Of a stretch of DNA of 64,000 bases, positions 1 through 10,950 are shown piece by piece. Within the stretch, counting starts at the first letter, position 1. Each line of letters opens with the position of its first letter. A program made the translations under genes and the position numbers. Source of the DNA: Isoetes taiwanensis (Eukaryota; Streptophyta; Lycopodiopsida; Isoetales; Isoetaceae). Under the pieces are notes generated by a model. It ran no database searches, was not told the origin of the DNA, and worked only from the letters and a program-made list of their open reading frames with translations. The stretch is taken from assembly GCA_021234155.1 (NCBI GenBank), contig JAJEKV010000059.1:7944779-8008778 (forward strand), in the 5' to 3' direction.

Positions 1-960
1 AACTCCTTGTATTGGGAAGGGGGTAGAGACCTAAAGCTTGGTAGTAGATGCTCCTAGATTAGCCTCTCTAGCACACTATAGATTATTTTGTGCACAAGAA
101 CCACACACGGTTGTGGGTGAAGGGGGCGAGGCCGGCTAAGAAGGAGGTTCATGTCACGACTCTTGAGCGATCCCTCGGTGTGTAAGGCCTACCGGGGATC
201 ATTGTGACTAGGTCTAATGGCTTACCACCGAGTGCGGGTAAGGCATGGACTCGACACCGTGAAGTGGTGTACACTTTCCGGTGGGTTCAAAATGCGAGGC
301 GGTGGCCCTCTAGTCACCTCGAGTCGGCATGCAGATCTGGAGAGGAGTGATCCCTTCTGCCCCATTGGGCCCGGAGGATGAGACCCGGGAATAGCCCCTT
401 TGGCTATGCATCCGGCGGGCTACTGATCGAGGTCCCGACACTTTTCAACCTACTCGCAAAGTGTGCACCGGGGGGCGGATGGAGTGGACAACCCTATGCC
501 ATGTTCATATACCCGCCAAATCCATTGCCATGAATTCACATGCGCAATGAACTCGGAGACCCAAGCCGTCAGTCAACCCCTTGAGTCTGAGCCTTGGGTA
601 GGACTCCCCATATGTATTGTGCTCACCTTGTTTATGCAGATGTGATGGACCACCCTTCGAGGTGGATATGTGCTTATGCTATATACTGACATGTATATTT
701 ACGCTTCCGCAGCTAGGTAGGCCCTGAGGGAGACGGGGTAAAATGACCCCTTCACTCTTCCCACTGGAACCCGTCGGCACGGAGCTGGTACGGGGGATGA
801 ACTCCTGTTTGTATACGGTGAGTGCACCGTATACGAGTAGGGGACGTCACACCCCTTAACTATTCTACTATCTAACCATGCAATAGGGTCAGGATATCTT
901 GTTGCACACTCTATCAATAACTCTCGATGGCTTCTAGGAGGATGTTGGCTTCCTATTCCA
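1..960 (+). mobile_element. Diverged LTR fragment related to the chromovirus LTR
   Basis: This stretch shares ordered blocks with the two chromovirus LTRs at 20953 and 32463: a 'ggggtagag' start, 'atgctcctagat', 'tgtgcacaagaacc', 'gggcggatggagtggacaa' near 473, a 'ccacccttcg' block near 650, and 'aatgaccccttc' near 743. Between the blocks the sequence differs heavily, so it is a related family or an old copy. It is cut by the left edge of the window. I saw no primer binding site or polypurine tract at its right end, so it may be a solo or truncated LTR. A minus-strand acidic reading frame (about 1117 to 900, one frameshift) runs into it, but I cannot identify it. Confidence 0.6.
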
Positions 961-1439
961 CAGGTTGAGGACCTAGATACATCGTCCCCAATGTCAAGCT
1001 CTTCATCGGTTAAGAGCTCCCCTTCTTCAGAAAAACCCTCTATGTCACTAGAGAACTCATCAGAGATATCAGATCATCATCACTACCACTAGCCTCCGAA
1101 TCATAGTTGGTCTCCATCTACAATCTCTAGTACAATATCAAATATACAATACAATAATTCTTGTCCTAATATAGTTACAAGAATATTATTCTATTCATAC
1201 GTACTTATAGCACAAAATCAAAATAGTGACATATGTTTAATACAAAATGAATAGAATTGATACCGTCGTCTTCGATAGCTACAGGAACAGGAAGAAGACT
1301 ATCTGTAACAAAAGTACGCGTTAAAAAGAAATAAAATAAAAGCTTACAGATGAAAATTCAGACACCATGAGCAAAAAACCAGAAGGAAGATCACCAAAGC
1401 GTGGACGACTCGATGCGTCTCACACACGAGCTATTGATA

Positions 1440-1935
1440 TTTTATAGAAGTGACGTATATCGAGTTCGATATACATGTTGTATATCGCACTAAATATACG
1501 TCAGTGGCATGGTGCCAAAAAAAAGGCGATATCTAACTTCGATATCGTCTTTTTTGTAATAATAACAAAGGCCATGGGTCGCAAAATAAAAACTTCGTAT
1601 ATAAATTTTTATCATTTATATAGCGTATATCGAGTCGCGATATATGTATATGGCATATGTCGAGTTCGATATATGCTATATCTGCCGTATAATTCTATAA
1701 AAATGACGCTTATAATTTGTGTATTATACGGAATTTTCCGGCCGGCCAGAATCGAAAATTAAAAAAAAAAATCGTATATCGAGTTAGATATACGGCGTAT
1801 ATCGAACGGCATATATCAAACTTGATATTCGGCATATATCTAACTCGATATACGTCGTATATCGAACTCGATATATGCTTTGTATATTTGTATATCGAGT
1901 TCGATATACGCAGTATATCTAACTCGATATACGTT
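1440..1935. repeat. Array of AT-rich palindromes around ATATCGAGTTCGATAT
   Basis: At least eight near-palindromic copies of a 16-22 base motif (consensus tATATCGArTTCGATATa) lie in about 500 bases, for example near 1456, 1650, 1782, 1841, 1860 and 1900. Each copy can pair with itself and with its neighbours, so single strands would fold strongly. The copies vary at the centre (GAGTTC, GAACTC, TCTAAC). The array is bordered by 'ggtgcca' near 1511 and 'gggtgccaatagtagcacc' near 1946, which may be the ends of one non-autonomous element. ORFs here are chance frames through the repeat. Confidence 0.8.
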
Positions 1936-1939
1936 TGGT

Positions 1940-4224
1940 TTTGAATATATAGTTAGGGTGCCAATAGTAGCACCGTACAAAAACCTCTGACTTGCTATAA
2001 TGTAGCCGGATTGATGTTTGTGTAAGAATTATCATGTTATAATCACACCATGATCTAGCCTAGAATATTTGCTCATGGGGCGAGTGCGAATTTTTAGAGG
2101 GTTTTTTTGAGAAGGGTTTAGAGGGTTTTCAGTTACGAAAGACATTTACGCAAAAGTTTGATTGTTTTAGGGGTTTAGATTTATCCTTCAAAACCTTGTA
2201 GTTACATTTCATAAAGTAAACAAAAAATATTGCATTTACATATATAATAATCATCATCATCTTACTAATAAGAGTTACACAAAAATTGGTACAACCTAAA
2301 AAGTTTCAAATAAGTCCGCTAGAATCGAACTGGCTGAACCGGTTACATACTCATAAGTGCAATGGCTTTATCCTTCTTCACACTCATTAATAAAACAATC
2401 ATGTGATGGATTACGTAAGCCTTGAATTCATGTCACTTGGCGATCAGTGGATGATACTTTATGTTAAATGCTTTGTGTCAAGCTAAAATACGTCCACGCA
2501 AAAAAAACTATTGTGAATGCAAATGTGCAACAGAGAAAGCACCTTTTTCCAACTACAACCTGCAGCTAACAAGGATTATTTATGTTAAGTGCATGAAAAG
2601 GCATACAATAACTTCAACCTTCTGCGCAATACAAATAACTATGCAAAGTTCTTCAACCTTCTTGCGTATTAAAGTTTTGAAAAGAGAAGGTTATGGATGG
2701 TCTTTCATGATCTGACTGGGTTCATATAGCCAGACCATCTTTGTCATCTTTGTCATGGATGCTAAACATTCTCATAGTGCCATACTCCTAGCATCTCCAA
2801 CTGAAATAGAGCGCATCATCATACCATTTATCACAATGAAAGGGCAAAAATGGAACATGTTATTCCGTACTATGAAAGGGCACTAAAGGACATCTTGTTT
2901 CCTCCAAGAATATCCTGGAAGCAAAGGAATTAGAATTACAACATAATACATACAACAATTTTCTAGAATTAGAAAAACATAATTCTGACTGACTTAATGA
3001 TTTAACGAGTTAACAATCCCTTCCTAGGATGGTATGGTAGAATGATCTCCATGAATTCAATCCTAAAGTGGTAATCTTCTTGCGCTTCTTTAGCATTGGG
3101 TGGCGGTACAAGCTTATCACAGCCATCGAATAGTTTCACAATGATTAGAGAACAATGATGCAACAAACCTTTCTACAGACAAAGCACTAGGCCTATCTGA
3201 AAACTTTGACAGACCATCTGATGGATTTGAAATGGCATAATCTTAGCACTTGTTACCAACAAAGACTCATGTGGAAGACCTTTCTGCCTATTTCGCTGCC
3301 ATATTTTCTGTAGATTTTCCTGGAGTAAGATAAACCTAAAAATGTCAAGGAACCCGGCACGGAGAAGGAAAAAGCGATGGATTAGGTCCTCCGAGAAGCT
3401 CCTGCAACTTCGAATTCATGCCCAACTGCCAGTTTCTATGCTTCATATGGTTTTTGTTGGAAGCCTTAATGGATTCCAGCTATTTTAATGGCTCCTTAAC
3501 GGATTCAAGCTATTCAACGGCTCTTTTTTGTTCCTGGCTATGATGGAAATTTTTGAGTCATATTCTTTGGTTGCTTCGGAAATCGTCATCACAGAGACCT
3601 AAGCGCCGCAAGACACCCTCTAGCAGGCACCTCTTAGATGCAAGAACCTCTTCAAGTTAGATGCAAACACCTCGTTTAAGTAAATAGTAAACACCTAAGA
3701 AAATAGCAAAAGGCAAAATAATCCCCTGTTCTTGGAGCAGGTGCGCCGGCGCACGCTCTCAAAAGCTGCACCAAAGATTCCATCTTTTGATACTGAGATT
3801 CCTCTATGGGTTCGTCTTTGCTATCGTGATAAGAAATTGGAATTATAAACTCGTCGTTCCACATGTAATTTCACCCTGTTTCCTGCTTCAAGTTTGCTTT
3901 TGGTTTTTTTCAAGATTTTTATGAGTTCGATTGAGGATAGGCAACAAGTAGAAGTATTGCAAAAGAGATTTTGCATGACTGGGAGCACTTGAAGTATTTT
4001 GCAATAGAGATTGTGCACCTCTTCATATGAAAGTGATATGGTTTTGACTTCTACAAGAAAGAAATGTGAATGATCGTTACCTCACGATCCAAATTGTCAA
4101 TGTTATGGTCTTCCGCCATTTTTAAAAACCTTTTGTACAACATTTTTAGGGACAGTTCGTCCATAAATATTTGTAGCTCCAAATGTTGTGCCACCTTAAT
4201 GGATTCTAGCTCCTTTCACTTATG
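1940..4224. other. No recognisable gene
   Basis: This is AT-rich sequence with no frame longer than about 85 codons, no motif I recognise and no consistent splice-site series. A few short internal repeats occur, such as 'aacacct' and 'gcacctctta' variants near 3610-3700. It reads as decayed intergenic DNA. Confidence 0.5.
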
Positions 4225-4298
4225 GACCGGTAGGAAACACGTACCAATAGATGAAGCTTTAGACCGCTAGGAAACATGTACCAATAGATGAAGCTTTG
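4225..4298. repeat. Tandem duplication, 37-base unit x2
   Basis: Two adjacent 37-base copies (4225-4261 and 4262-4298) beginning 'gaccg' and containing 'gtaccaatagatgaagcttt' differ at only about three positions. They directly precede the inverted-repeat element at 4305. Confidence 0.85.
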
Positions 4299-4304
4299 GA
4301 AACG

Positions 4305-4457
4305 GAGTGCCTTATTTATCAACCACGGTCATGTTTGAACCAACGTAAAATCATAAAAACTCCGTGTGTTTTTTCTTTCGCTATGGCTTTAACATGACAA
4401 CAAAGGCCCCTTGTAGTTTTTGTTCAAACATGACCGTGGTTGATAAATAAGGCACTC
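4305..4457. mobile_element. Short foldback (MITE-like) element with perfect inverted repeats
   Basis: The 36 bases at 4305-4340 are the exact reverse complement of 4422-4457 (outer end 'gagtgccttatttatcaacc'). The 81-base centre is unrelated. The whole is 153 bases, non-coding, and could form a long hairpin. I see no clear target-site duplication: the left flank is 'aacg' and the right flank 'attt'. It may be a small MITE, or equally a local inverted duplication or a hairpin-RNA locus. Confidence 0.75.
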
Positions 4458-5420
4458 ATTTGGAAATATGTAGAAAATCATGCTTTACATAGTCTTGCAC
4501 AAACGGGCATTTTCTCCCTTTGGGTTTTGAACATGTGCCTGAGCTTATTGTATTTCTTTTATTGATTGATAATCAAGTCTATCTGTCATCCTTCTAGAAA
4601 AATAATGCTTCACATCTTCATTGTGATGTAACATGCATGAAAGTTTAACAACCCCATGTGGATGTCAACTACAAGGTACAACTTCATTGTGATATAACAT
4701 ACACAAAACTCAACATCCCTTATATGCATCCCTTTTAGAGTAAAGATCATCAAGTTTTAAGCTTCGAATTTCATGCTCGAATTTCATGGTAGAGAACTAA
4801 AATGGGTATATATCAAAATATTCTTAAGAATATTCTTCTAGAAACCCTCTAAGCCCACTTCAAAAAAAACCTCCAAATAAAAAATCCCCCATGGGGCAAA
4901 GGGATATCTAAGCTAAGGTTTTGTTTGAAGGTTGATATATATAGGTGCATTCAAAGCAATGGTTGAGGGAGCATTGAAATATTTATAGTAGCTTATTTTA
5001 TGATTGACACCTAATATAGTTTTGAGGGGGAACTTTTATTCAAGTTCCTGATTAAGAATGTTTCGAGAAAAGGCTCCGATCGATCGGGTTTCACAGCCGG
5101 AGACGGATCAAGGCCTATAAAAATACAAGAAGGATTGCATTGATTCATCCGGTGGATTTAACTCTATATACAGGTGCTAGAAGACTGATTCAATCAGTGC
5201 TTGAGCTTTCGGAGATCCGGTCAACAAAGCTACAGTGAAACGGTCAATACCATTGTTACGGTAATATTATTGTAGCAATTCAATGGTTTGAATATATTAC
5301 CTTAATAATTGAGTTCTATATATCTAGTTGTTCTTGAAGGCATATTGTAAGTTGGTGAAACATTAGTTTTATCTTTGAATAGGCAATTTGAGTTTATCTC
5401 TATAGCTTAATTTTTCTCAT
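4458..5420 (+). other. Region expected to hold the copia 5' LTR; left end not found
   Basis: The copia element's primer binding site starts at 5421, so its 5' LTR should end at 5420 and occupy a few hundred bases upstream. No 3' LTR survives for comparison, so I could not fix the start. A 'ttttgagggggaac' stretch near 5020 looks like a polypurine tract and may mark a boundary. No gene was seen here. Confidence 0.4.
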
Positions 5421-5432
5421 TGTTATCAGAGC
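5421..5432 (+). other. Primer binding site of the copia element
   Basis: The sequence TGTTATCAGAGC differs at one position from the complement of plant initiator methionine tRNA (TGGTATCAGAGC), the usual primer of plant LTR retrotransposons. It lies about 100 bases before the gag frame, as expected. Confidence 0.75.
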
Positions 5433-5530
5433 TATAGATCCAAGTGAAGGCAGTAGTCCATGTTAAGCAGGTTTGGTGCTAACTTGCTCAATGATGTAGA
5501 AGTATTTAAAGGTGAAAGTGGATTTCAAAT

Positions 5531-6562
5531 ATGGAAACAAAGTATCCAGGAAGTTCTAGAGTGTGGTATTTGGTTGATCCAAGTACAACCAGACGTCCTA
5601 GTACTAATGTTAGTGCAGGATCAATAAATACAGGAGAAGCTAGTTCAAGCTCAAGTAGAGAAGGCTCCACAGTTGGTGGAGGTGGTGAATCAAGTAGAGA
5701 AAGAGATGGTACAGTGCCTGCAACAAGTACTCAGTTGGATGAAGAACTGAAAATCAAGAAAGCTCAAGCCATTTTATGTTGCAAGGTTGGTCCTATGATT
5801 AAGCTTAAACTTCGGGGTTTAAGTCCTATTGAAATGTGGTCATATATGATTAAAAATTATGAAGCCAAGACGTCCTCTTAGATAGATACGATTAAGGAAA
5901 CTAAAGCTACATGAAAGGGAAAACATAACAGAGTTCTTTGAAAAATTTGACTCTATTATTGCAGACTTAGAAGGGGCAGGTGTGATATTAAATGAACAAT
6001 ATCAGTTGCTTGCAATTTCTAGAGCAGTATCCCACAATGCTTATTTGTCTACATTGTTAAGGAATATTACTAAAACTAAGGAGCATGCAATTCAGATGAT
6101 AAGAACAGAGTTTGAGCAAAAGCAAATTGGACAACAGGAAGATGATCAGGCTACTGAGGTTCTTTATGTTGGAAAATACAAAGGGAAAAGAGGAAATAAT
6201 AACACTGACAAGGAAAGAATTGGCCCATGCTATAATTGTAATAATTATGGTCATCTGAAGGCTGATTGCCCTAAGGCAGAAAAGGAGATCATTTGTTACA
6301 ATTGTGAGAGGAAGGGGCACTTTGCTTCAAATTGTTCAAGCCTCAAAGGGCAGAATTTCAAAGGAAAGGACAGAGGTAGAGGCAATCGAGGTGGACCAAC
6401 TTCTAAAGGGAGAGGAACAACAAAGGCTAATCCAACCTTGAATTTAACTCAGGAAGCTCGAGGAGATGAAGATGAACAGAATGAAGATGAGGAGGTAAGT
6501 TATTCTGAATTATGTCACTTAATGCATGATGCAAATAATCATAACATGATGATTATAGATTC
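5531..6562 (+). pseudogene. Copia gag with two CCHC zinc knuckles (broken)
   Basis: Frames 5531-5881 and 5982-6562 together give a gag polyprotein interrupted by a stop and frameshift around 5880-5980. The first part carries a Ser- and Gly-rich low-complexity stretch, unusual inside gag. The second carries two zinc knuckles spaced C-X2-C-X4-H-X4-C (CYNCNNYGHLKADC near 6228 and CYNCERKGHFASNC near 6294), followed by an Arg/Gly/Lys-rich nucleic-acid-binding segment and an acidic stretch. Gag packages the element's RNA in cytoplasmic particles. The protease motif IIDSG begins at its end, near 6552. Confidence 0.85.
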
Positions 6563-8037
6563 AGGACTGAGAGGACAGTGACCTCTTCTTTTCATCTACT
6601 TAAGAACTGCAGAAAAGCAAAGGGCGGACATGTGCAGCTAGGAAATGGAGACTTGCAAGAAATTAAAGACACTGAAATTCTGGAACTCTTTGACTTAGAA
6701 GGAAAAGCTGTCAAATTAGAAGATGTACTCTGTGTACCAGGCTTAGTTAGAAATTTGATTTCAGTATGTCAGTTAGTAGACCTTGGTTATAAGGTGCTTT
6801 TTGAGAAATTGCAATGTAAAGTGTTTCTCAATAATCAATTGAAGTTTGTTGGAACTTCAATTGATTATTGAAGTTCCAACAAACTTCAATCTCTAAAATA
6901 GTGCAGCTTATGATAAATAGGGGATTGATCAAGGGCACTGAAACTAAAGATGAAAAGTTCAAATGTGCAGGGTGTATTTTGGGTAAGCATACAAGACTCC
7001 CATTTAAGAAGTCAATGAAAAGAGCAAAGGGAACATTAGACCTAGTTCACACTGATTTATGTGGACCCTTGAATGTGACCAGCTTATCAGGAAAAAGGTA
7101 TTTTATGACATTTATTGATGATTATAGCAGGATGACTAAAGTTTATTGCTTGAGCACAAAGGATCTAGCTTTACAAGCATTCAAACTTTATGCAAATGAA
7201 GTCCAACTGGAAACTGGAAGGAGAATCAAATGTTTGTGCTCAGATAGGGGAGGTGAGTACTTGTCTAATGAATTTAAACATTATTGCAATGAACATGGCA
7301 TCAAGAGATAGCTAACATGTAGATTTTCACCTCAGCAAAATGGAATTGCTGAAAGGAAAAACAGGACCATCCTTAATGCAATCAGAAGTATGCTTAAATA
7401 TTCAGGCTTACCTAACTTTCTCTGGGAAGAAGCTGTTAAGGCTACTGTATTTGTACAAAACTTATTGCCTTCAATAAGTATTAAAGGAAAAATTCCACAA
7501 ACATTGTGGTCAGCAAAGCCATCAGATTATGAAAGACTCAAATCCTATGGATGCTTCGCATTTGAACATGTGCCTGATGAGTTAAGGAAAAAACTCGATG
7601 ATAGGGCTTATATTACATACCTGGTTGGATATGATCAACAATCCAAAACATATAGGTTGTATGATCCAAGTAAAAGAAGAATTATATTAAGCAGGGATGT
7701 ACTATTTGATGAGGAGCAGTTTTACAAAGTTCTGCCAAAGATTAACAGTCAAGAACATTTTATTGATTGGAAAGGCCCTAAAAGGGTAAAGTTTGAAAAT
7801 GAGAAAGCTAAACCTACAGAGGTCACTGACTATGATGATGACAATGAAGGCATAAATATCAGGCAAATGTTAACTAACACTAATGATATTAATGTTGAAA
7901 ATGTGCAGCCAGAAACCATAATTGATCAACAAGATGATAATCCAGTTGAGCAACCAAGGAGAAGGAAAAGAACTGAAGCAGAAATACTTCAAAAGGATGA
8001 CTTGGAGACCTTTGGACGAGATGACATGGGCGAGTAA
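6546..8037 (+). pseudogene. Copia protease and integrase (broken)
   Basis: The protease active site reads MIIDSG, but the expected following residues are lost at a frameshift near 6575. The frame 6578-6871 continues as protease and ends in the typical LEDVLCVPGL motif. The frame 6868-7311 is the integrase core, with D at 'LVHTDLCGP', then 'FIDDYSR' and a second D at 'CSDRGGEY'. A TAG stop at 7309 interrupts it. The third catalytic residue follows in 'PQQNGIAERKNRTI' near 7330. Frame 7390-8037 is the integrase C-terminal part, with the family-typical 'YGCFAF' and 'LVGYDQQSKTYRLYDP' blocks. The zinc-binding H-X-H part before the core is missing (see 6838-6890). Confidence 0.85.
6838..6890. repeat. 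Perfect inverted duplication at a deletion junction in copia
   Basis: The 23 bases at 6838-6860 are repeated in reverse complement at 6868-6890 around a 7-base spacer. Upstream the frame encodes the end of protease, and downstream it resumes within the pre-integrase region, so the integrase zinc-finger segment between them is absent. This pattern fits a template-switch or snap-back repair event that deleted coding sequence and copied one flank in reverse. Confidence 0.85.
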
Positions 8038-9320
8038 AAGACTCAAAGAAAAAGAAGGTAAGGTACTTAGCTTATTTGAAATATTGATGCATCTAGATAT
8101 TTCTATCCCTAAAACTTATGTTGAAGCCATGTCTTCTCCTGATTGTAAGAAATGGATAAGGGCCATGCAAGAGAAAATGGAATCCTTTAATAGGACAAAT
8201 ACTTACGAACTTGTTGAACCATTGACAAGAATATTGTTGGGTAGATGGCTATTCAAGATAAAGACTGAGGCAGATGGGATAACACCCAAATTTAGGCCAG
8301 GCCGATGGCTCAAGGCTTCACTCAGAGGTATGGTCAAGACTATGAAGAAACCTTCTCTCCCCTTATGAAAATGAATAGCATAAGGATGGTATTATCTATT
8401 GCAAATGCAGCAGACTCGGGAAGTTCACCATATGGATGTGAATCGCCATTTTTAAATGCAAAATTGGAAGAAGAGATTTATATGAAATTGCCCCCAGGGT
8501 TTGAAGAGGGAACAGGAAAAGTTTGGAAGTTAAACAAAGCAGTATATGGCCTCAAGCAATCCCCCAGGGAATGGTACAAGTGTATAGACACTTATCTTAG
8601 AGAACAAGGTCTTATCAAATTGCAAAATGATGGGAACCTTTACAAATATCAAATTGGAGATGAATGGTGTATAATAGCACTTTATGTAGATGATAATATA
8701 ATGGTGTCAAAAGGTATCAAGGTCTTGAAAAATATCCTGAATAATAAATTCAAGATGTCAGACCTTGGTGAACTAATTTTTTTTTTTGGGATTTGAAGTA
8801 CACAGGGACAGAACAAGTAGAACTCTGACGCTCACACAGAAAGATCAAATTGAAGGAATGCTTGATAAATTCAAGATGAAGGATGTAAGACCCCTATAGT
8901 GCCTGGGTGGAAGATTTCTGCCAGAATGTGCCGTTCAACAGATATAGAACGAGAAGAGATGAGAAGTGTGCCATACATGTCATTAATAGGTTGTCTGTGA
9001 TATGTAGCCAACTGCACCAGACTAGACATAGCCCATGTTGTAAACATCTTTGAGTAGGTACAATAATGATCTTGAAAGAGAACATTGGATAGCGAAAAAA
9101 AAGGGTACCGAGATATTTGAAGGGTACTATGAACCATGTAATTAGCTATTGCACTGAAAATCTACAACTATTAGCCTATTGTGATGTAGACTGGGGAGGG
9201 GATCTTGATAATAGAAAATCTACATCAGGTTATTTAACATTTCTAGGGGGGAGCTCCAATTGCTTGGACAAGAAACAGAATGCTAAAAGCACAATTTCAT
9301 TATTTTTGGACAATACCTGA
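8037..9320 (+). pseudogene. Copia reverse transcriptase and partial RNase H (broken)
   Basis: The RT begins in the frame 7922-8368 ('YVEAMSSPDCKKWIRAMQEKMES') and shifts to 8305-8796, where 'MAQGFTQRYGQDYEETFSP' and the catalytic YVDD motif (near 8688) are plain. The segment that normally carries the first catalytic Asp, just before 'FLNAKLEEEIYMKLPPGF', reads PYGCESP, so that residue appears lost. RNase H follows at 9117-9310 ('LLAYCDVDWGGDLDNRKSTSGY'), then homology ends within 'KSTIS'. Several frameshifts occur between 8796 and 9117. Confidence 0.88.
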
Positions 9321-10242
9321 ATTTGTGGACTTTTTTTGGACAGACTCGCTTCGATGACAGTTTTCATATACTAACAGACATCCCCAGCAAGTGCTGCATA
9401 TGCTTCAACAACAACCACTGGAATCTTGACAGTATTGAGTAGCTTCTTCTTATCGGAAGGAACCCAAGCATAGCCGATAGTCTTTACTTCAATGCAGTCA
9501 CTAGCAGTCATTGGCCTCCAACTCTTCTTCCAACAATTGACATAATTGGATGGGTGCACCTGGTTCCTCGTAGGGACAGGCTCCCAACAAGTCACTTGGA
9601 TAGTCTCAAAGTTTTCTTTCTTATCATCCATTGGGGCTCTTCAGTAGCATACCCTACCCAGACACAAGACACAAGACATCATCAGGGCACACCATTACAA
9701 AACATGCCTCGCGGTGATGGCTTGATGCTTTGTGGTACATGATGAGGCATCCAAAAACAAAAAGCCCAGTGTTCCCGATCAAGCTCTCATCAATATCAGA
9801 GGTGTGCACATGCTTATTGAAATATATAAAAGATATCAAATCACATACCTATTTCTATTTTGTACAAATGAATCGTCCAGTTGCAAGAGAAATTTCATGG
9901 TAAGACCTTCATGGATGGCTTGTCAAATGGACATTCATGTTCTTACAGGAGTCCGCCGATGTACTGACAATAGATAATGGTGACCTCGATGTAAGTGCCT
10001 TCTTGTGACAAAGTTCAGCTTTGGGATATACAGCTTTGGCATTGTAGTAGTCCATATATAATGAAATAATCCAAAAATGAAAGTTGAGATTGCTAGACAG
10101 ATGGAACCCTTGGGTATCAGATACACCCATAGTGTTCAATCCTAGATACTGGCCACAGAAAGATATATCATTATAAATTGGGCGCCCGCCGCATTTCCAA
10201 GCACGAAACAGATCTGAAAAATATATGAAAACATGGGAAAAA
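9321..10242 (-). other. Unassigned region with minus-strand frames of 86-129 codons
   Basis: Minus-strand frames at 9371-9631, 9654-9839 and 9909-10298 follow one another with plausible composition and could be exons or pieces of one broken gene. I recognise no family. One frame ends in a run of Phe that is merely the complement of the poly(A) stretch at 10247. No domain call is made. Confidence 0.3.
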
Positions 10243-10249
10243 TGTGAAA

Positions 10250-10280
<31 letters not shown>

Positions 10281-10950
10281 AAAAAAAATTTGGCTCAAAA
10301 AAAATTGGGCGCCCTATTTGGGCTCGCCAAGTTAGGCGCCACCCCATTTCAATCTTGCGAGATTGGGCCCCATGCGTGCTGGGGCCCAGGCGTCTCCCTT
10401 ATCTCTGTGTCCCACCTTGGCACCAGGGCCCCAAGCTTATTTGCTTGCTTCATTGTCCAGGAACAAGCTTGTAGCTATTGCATCAATTCGCACGGGGTCC
10501 CACATGCTACGGATTGAGACAGATAGATGGGAGCGGCCGCAATTGCCGCGAGAAGCGAGACTATGTGCCATTGCGATTCTGATGTTATTGAAGATGAAAG
10601 CCATACTCTTACGAAGGTTGCCCCGCTTTTGAGATAGTCCGGAATCATTTTTTGACCTTAGCATTCCATTCCACGCTTCCACAACTTCTCAGAGCACCAT
10701 CTGTGCATGACTTGGCATTATACATACTTGAGGTTCTAGATAAACGTCTGCAATTACTGAGCCCTCAGTAGTCATTATCTCCGTTTGTCTAGTATCATCA
10801 TTACTGCAAAGGTTTTTCCCTTGAAAACCTTTCGAGGCATGGGTTTTTTAATCCTAGTAGTAATGATTGTACTAGCCCATTGTATGGGTCCCATGACCTA
10901 TTGGTCTCCGTGGACGTTAAAAAATCTATTCTATTCTATTCTATTCTATA
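10243..10950 (+). mobile_element. Probable retroposon 3' end with an ATTCT-repeat tail
   Basis: The segment 10872-10950 ends in a (TTCTA)n tail at 10926-10950. It is repeated in reverse complement at 12836-12925, with the same body ('cccattgtatgggtccc', 'acctattggtctcc', 'tggacgtt') and the same tail. A shared body abutting a simple-repeat tail in two independent places is the signature of a SINE or LINE 3' end. How far it extends upstream is unknown. An A-rich stretch (10247-10290) and GC-rich sequence containing 'gggcgcc' twice (10181 and 10307) lie before it and may belong to other insertions. Confidence 0.6.

Larger units (their letters stand above)
5421..9320 (+). mobile_element. Decayed Ty1/copia retrotransposon, 3' end missing
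   Basis: Domains lie in copia order on the plus strand: gag with two zinc knuckles, protease, integrase, reverse transcriptase, then part of RNase H. That order (integrase before RT) separates Ty1/copia from Ty3. The reading frame is broken by several stops and frameshifts, and by a deletion with inverted duplication near 6860. Homology stops inside RNase H at about 9300, where unrelated sequence begins, so the 3' part and 3' LTR are gone. This copy cannot be autonomous. Confidence 0.9.

Noticed and set aside
1475-1944. ORFs of 75-95 codons through the palindrome array
   Set aside because: They are frames across a self-complementary simple motif, rich in Tyr/Ile/Arg from TAT/ATA/CGA, with no coding character.
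10244-10298. Lys-rich ORF start and Phe-rich minus ORF at 10244-10298
   Set aside because: Both come only from the A-tract at 10247-10290.
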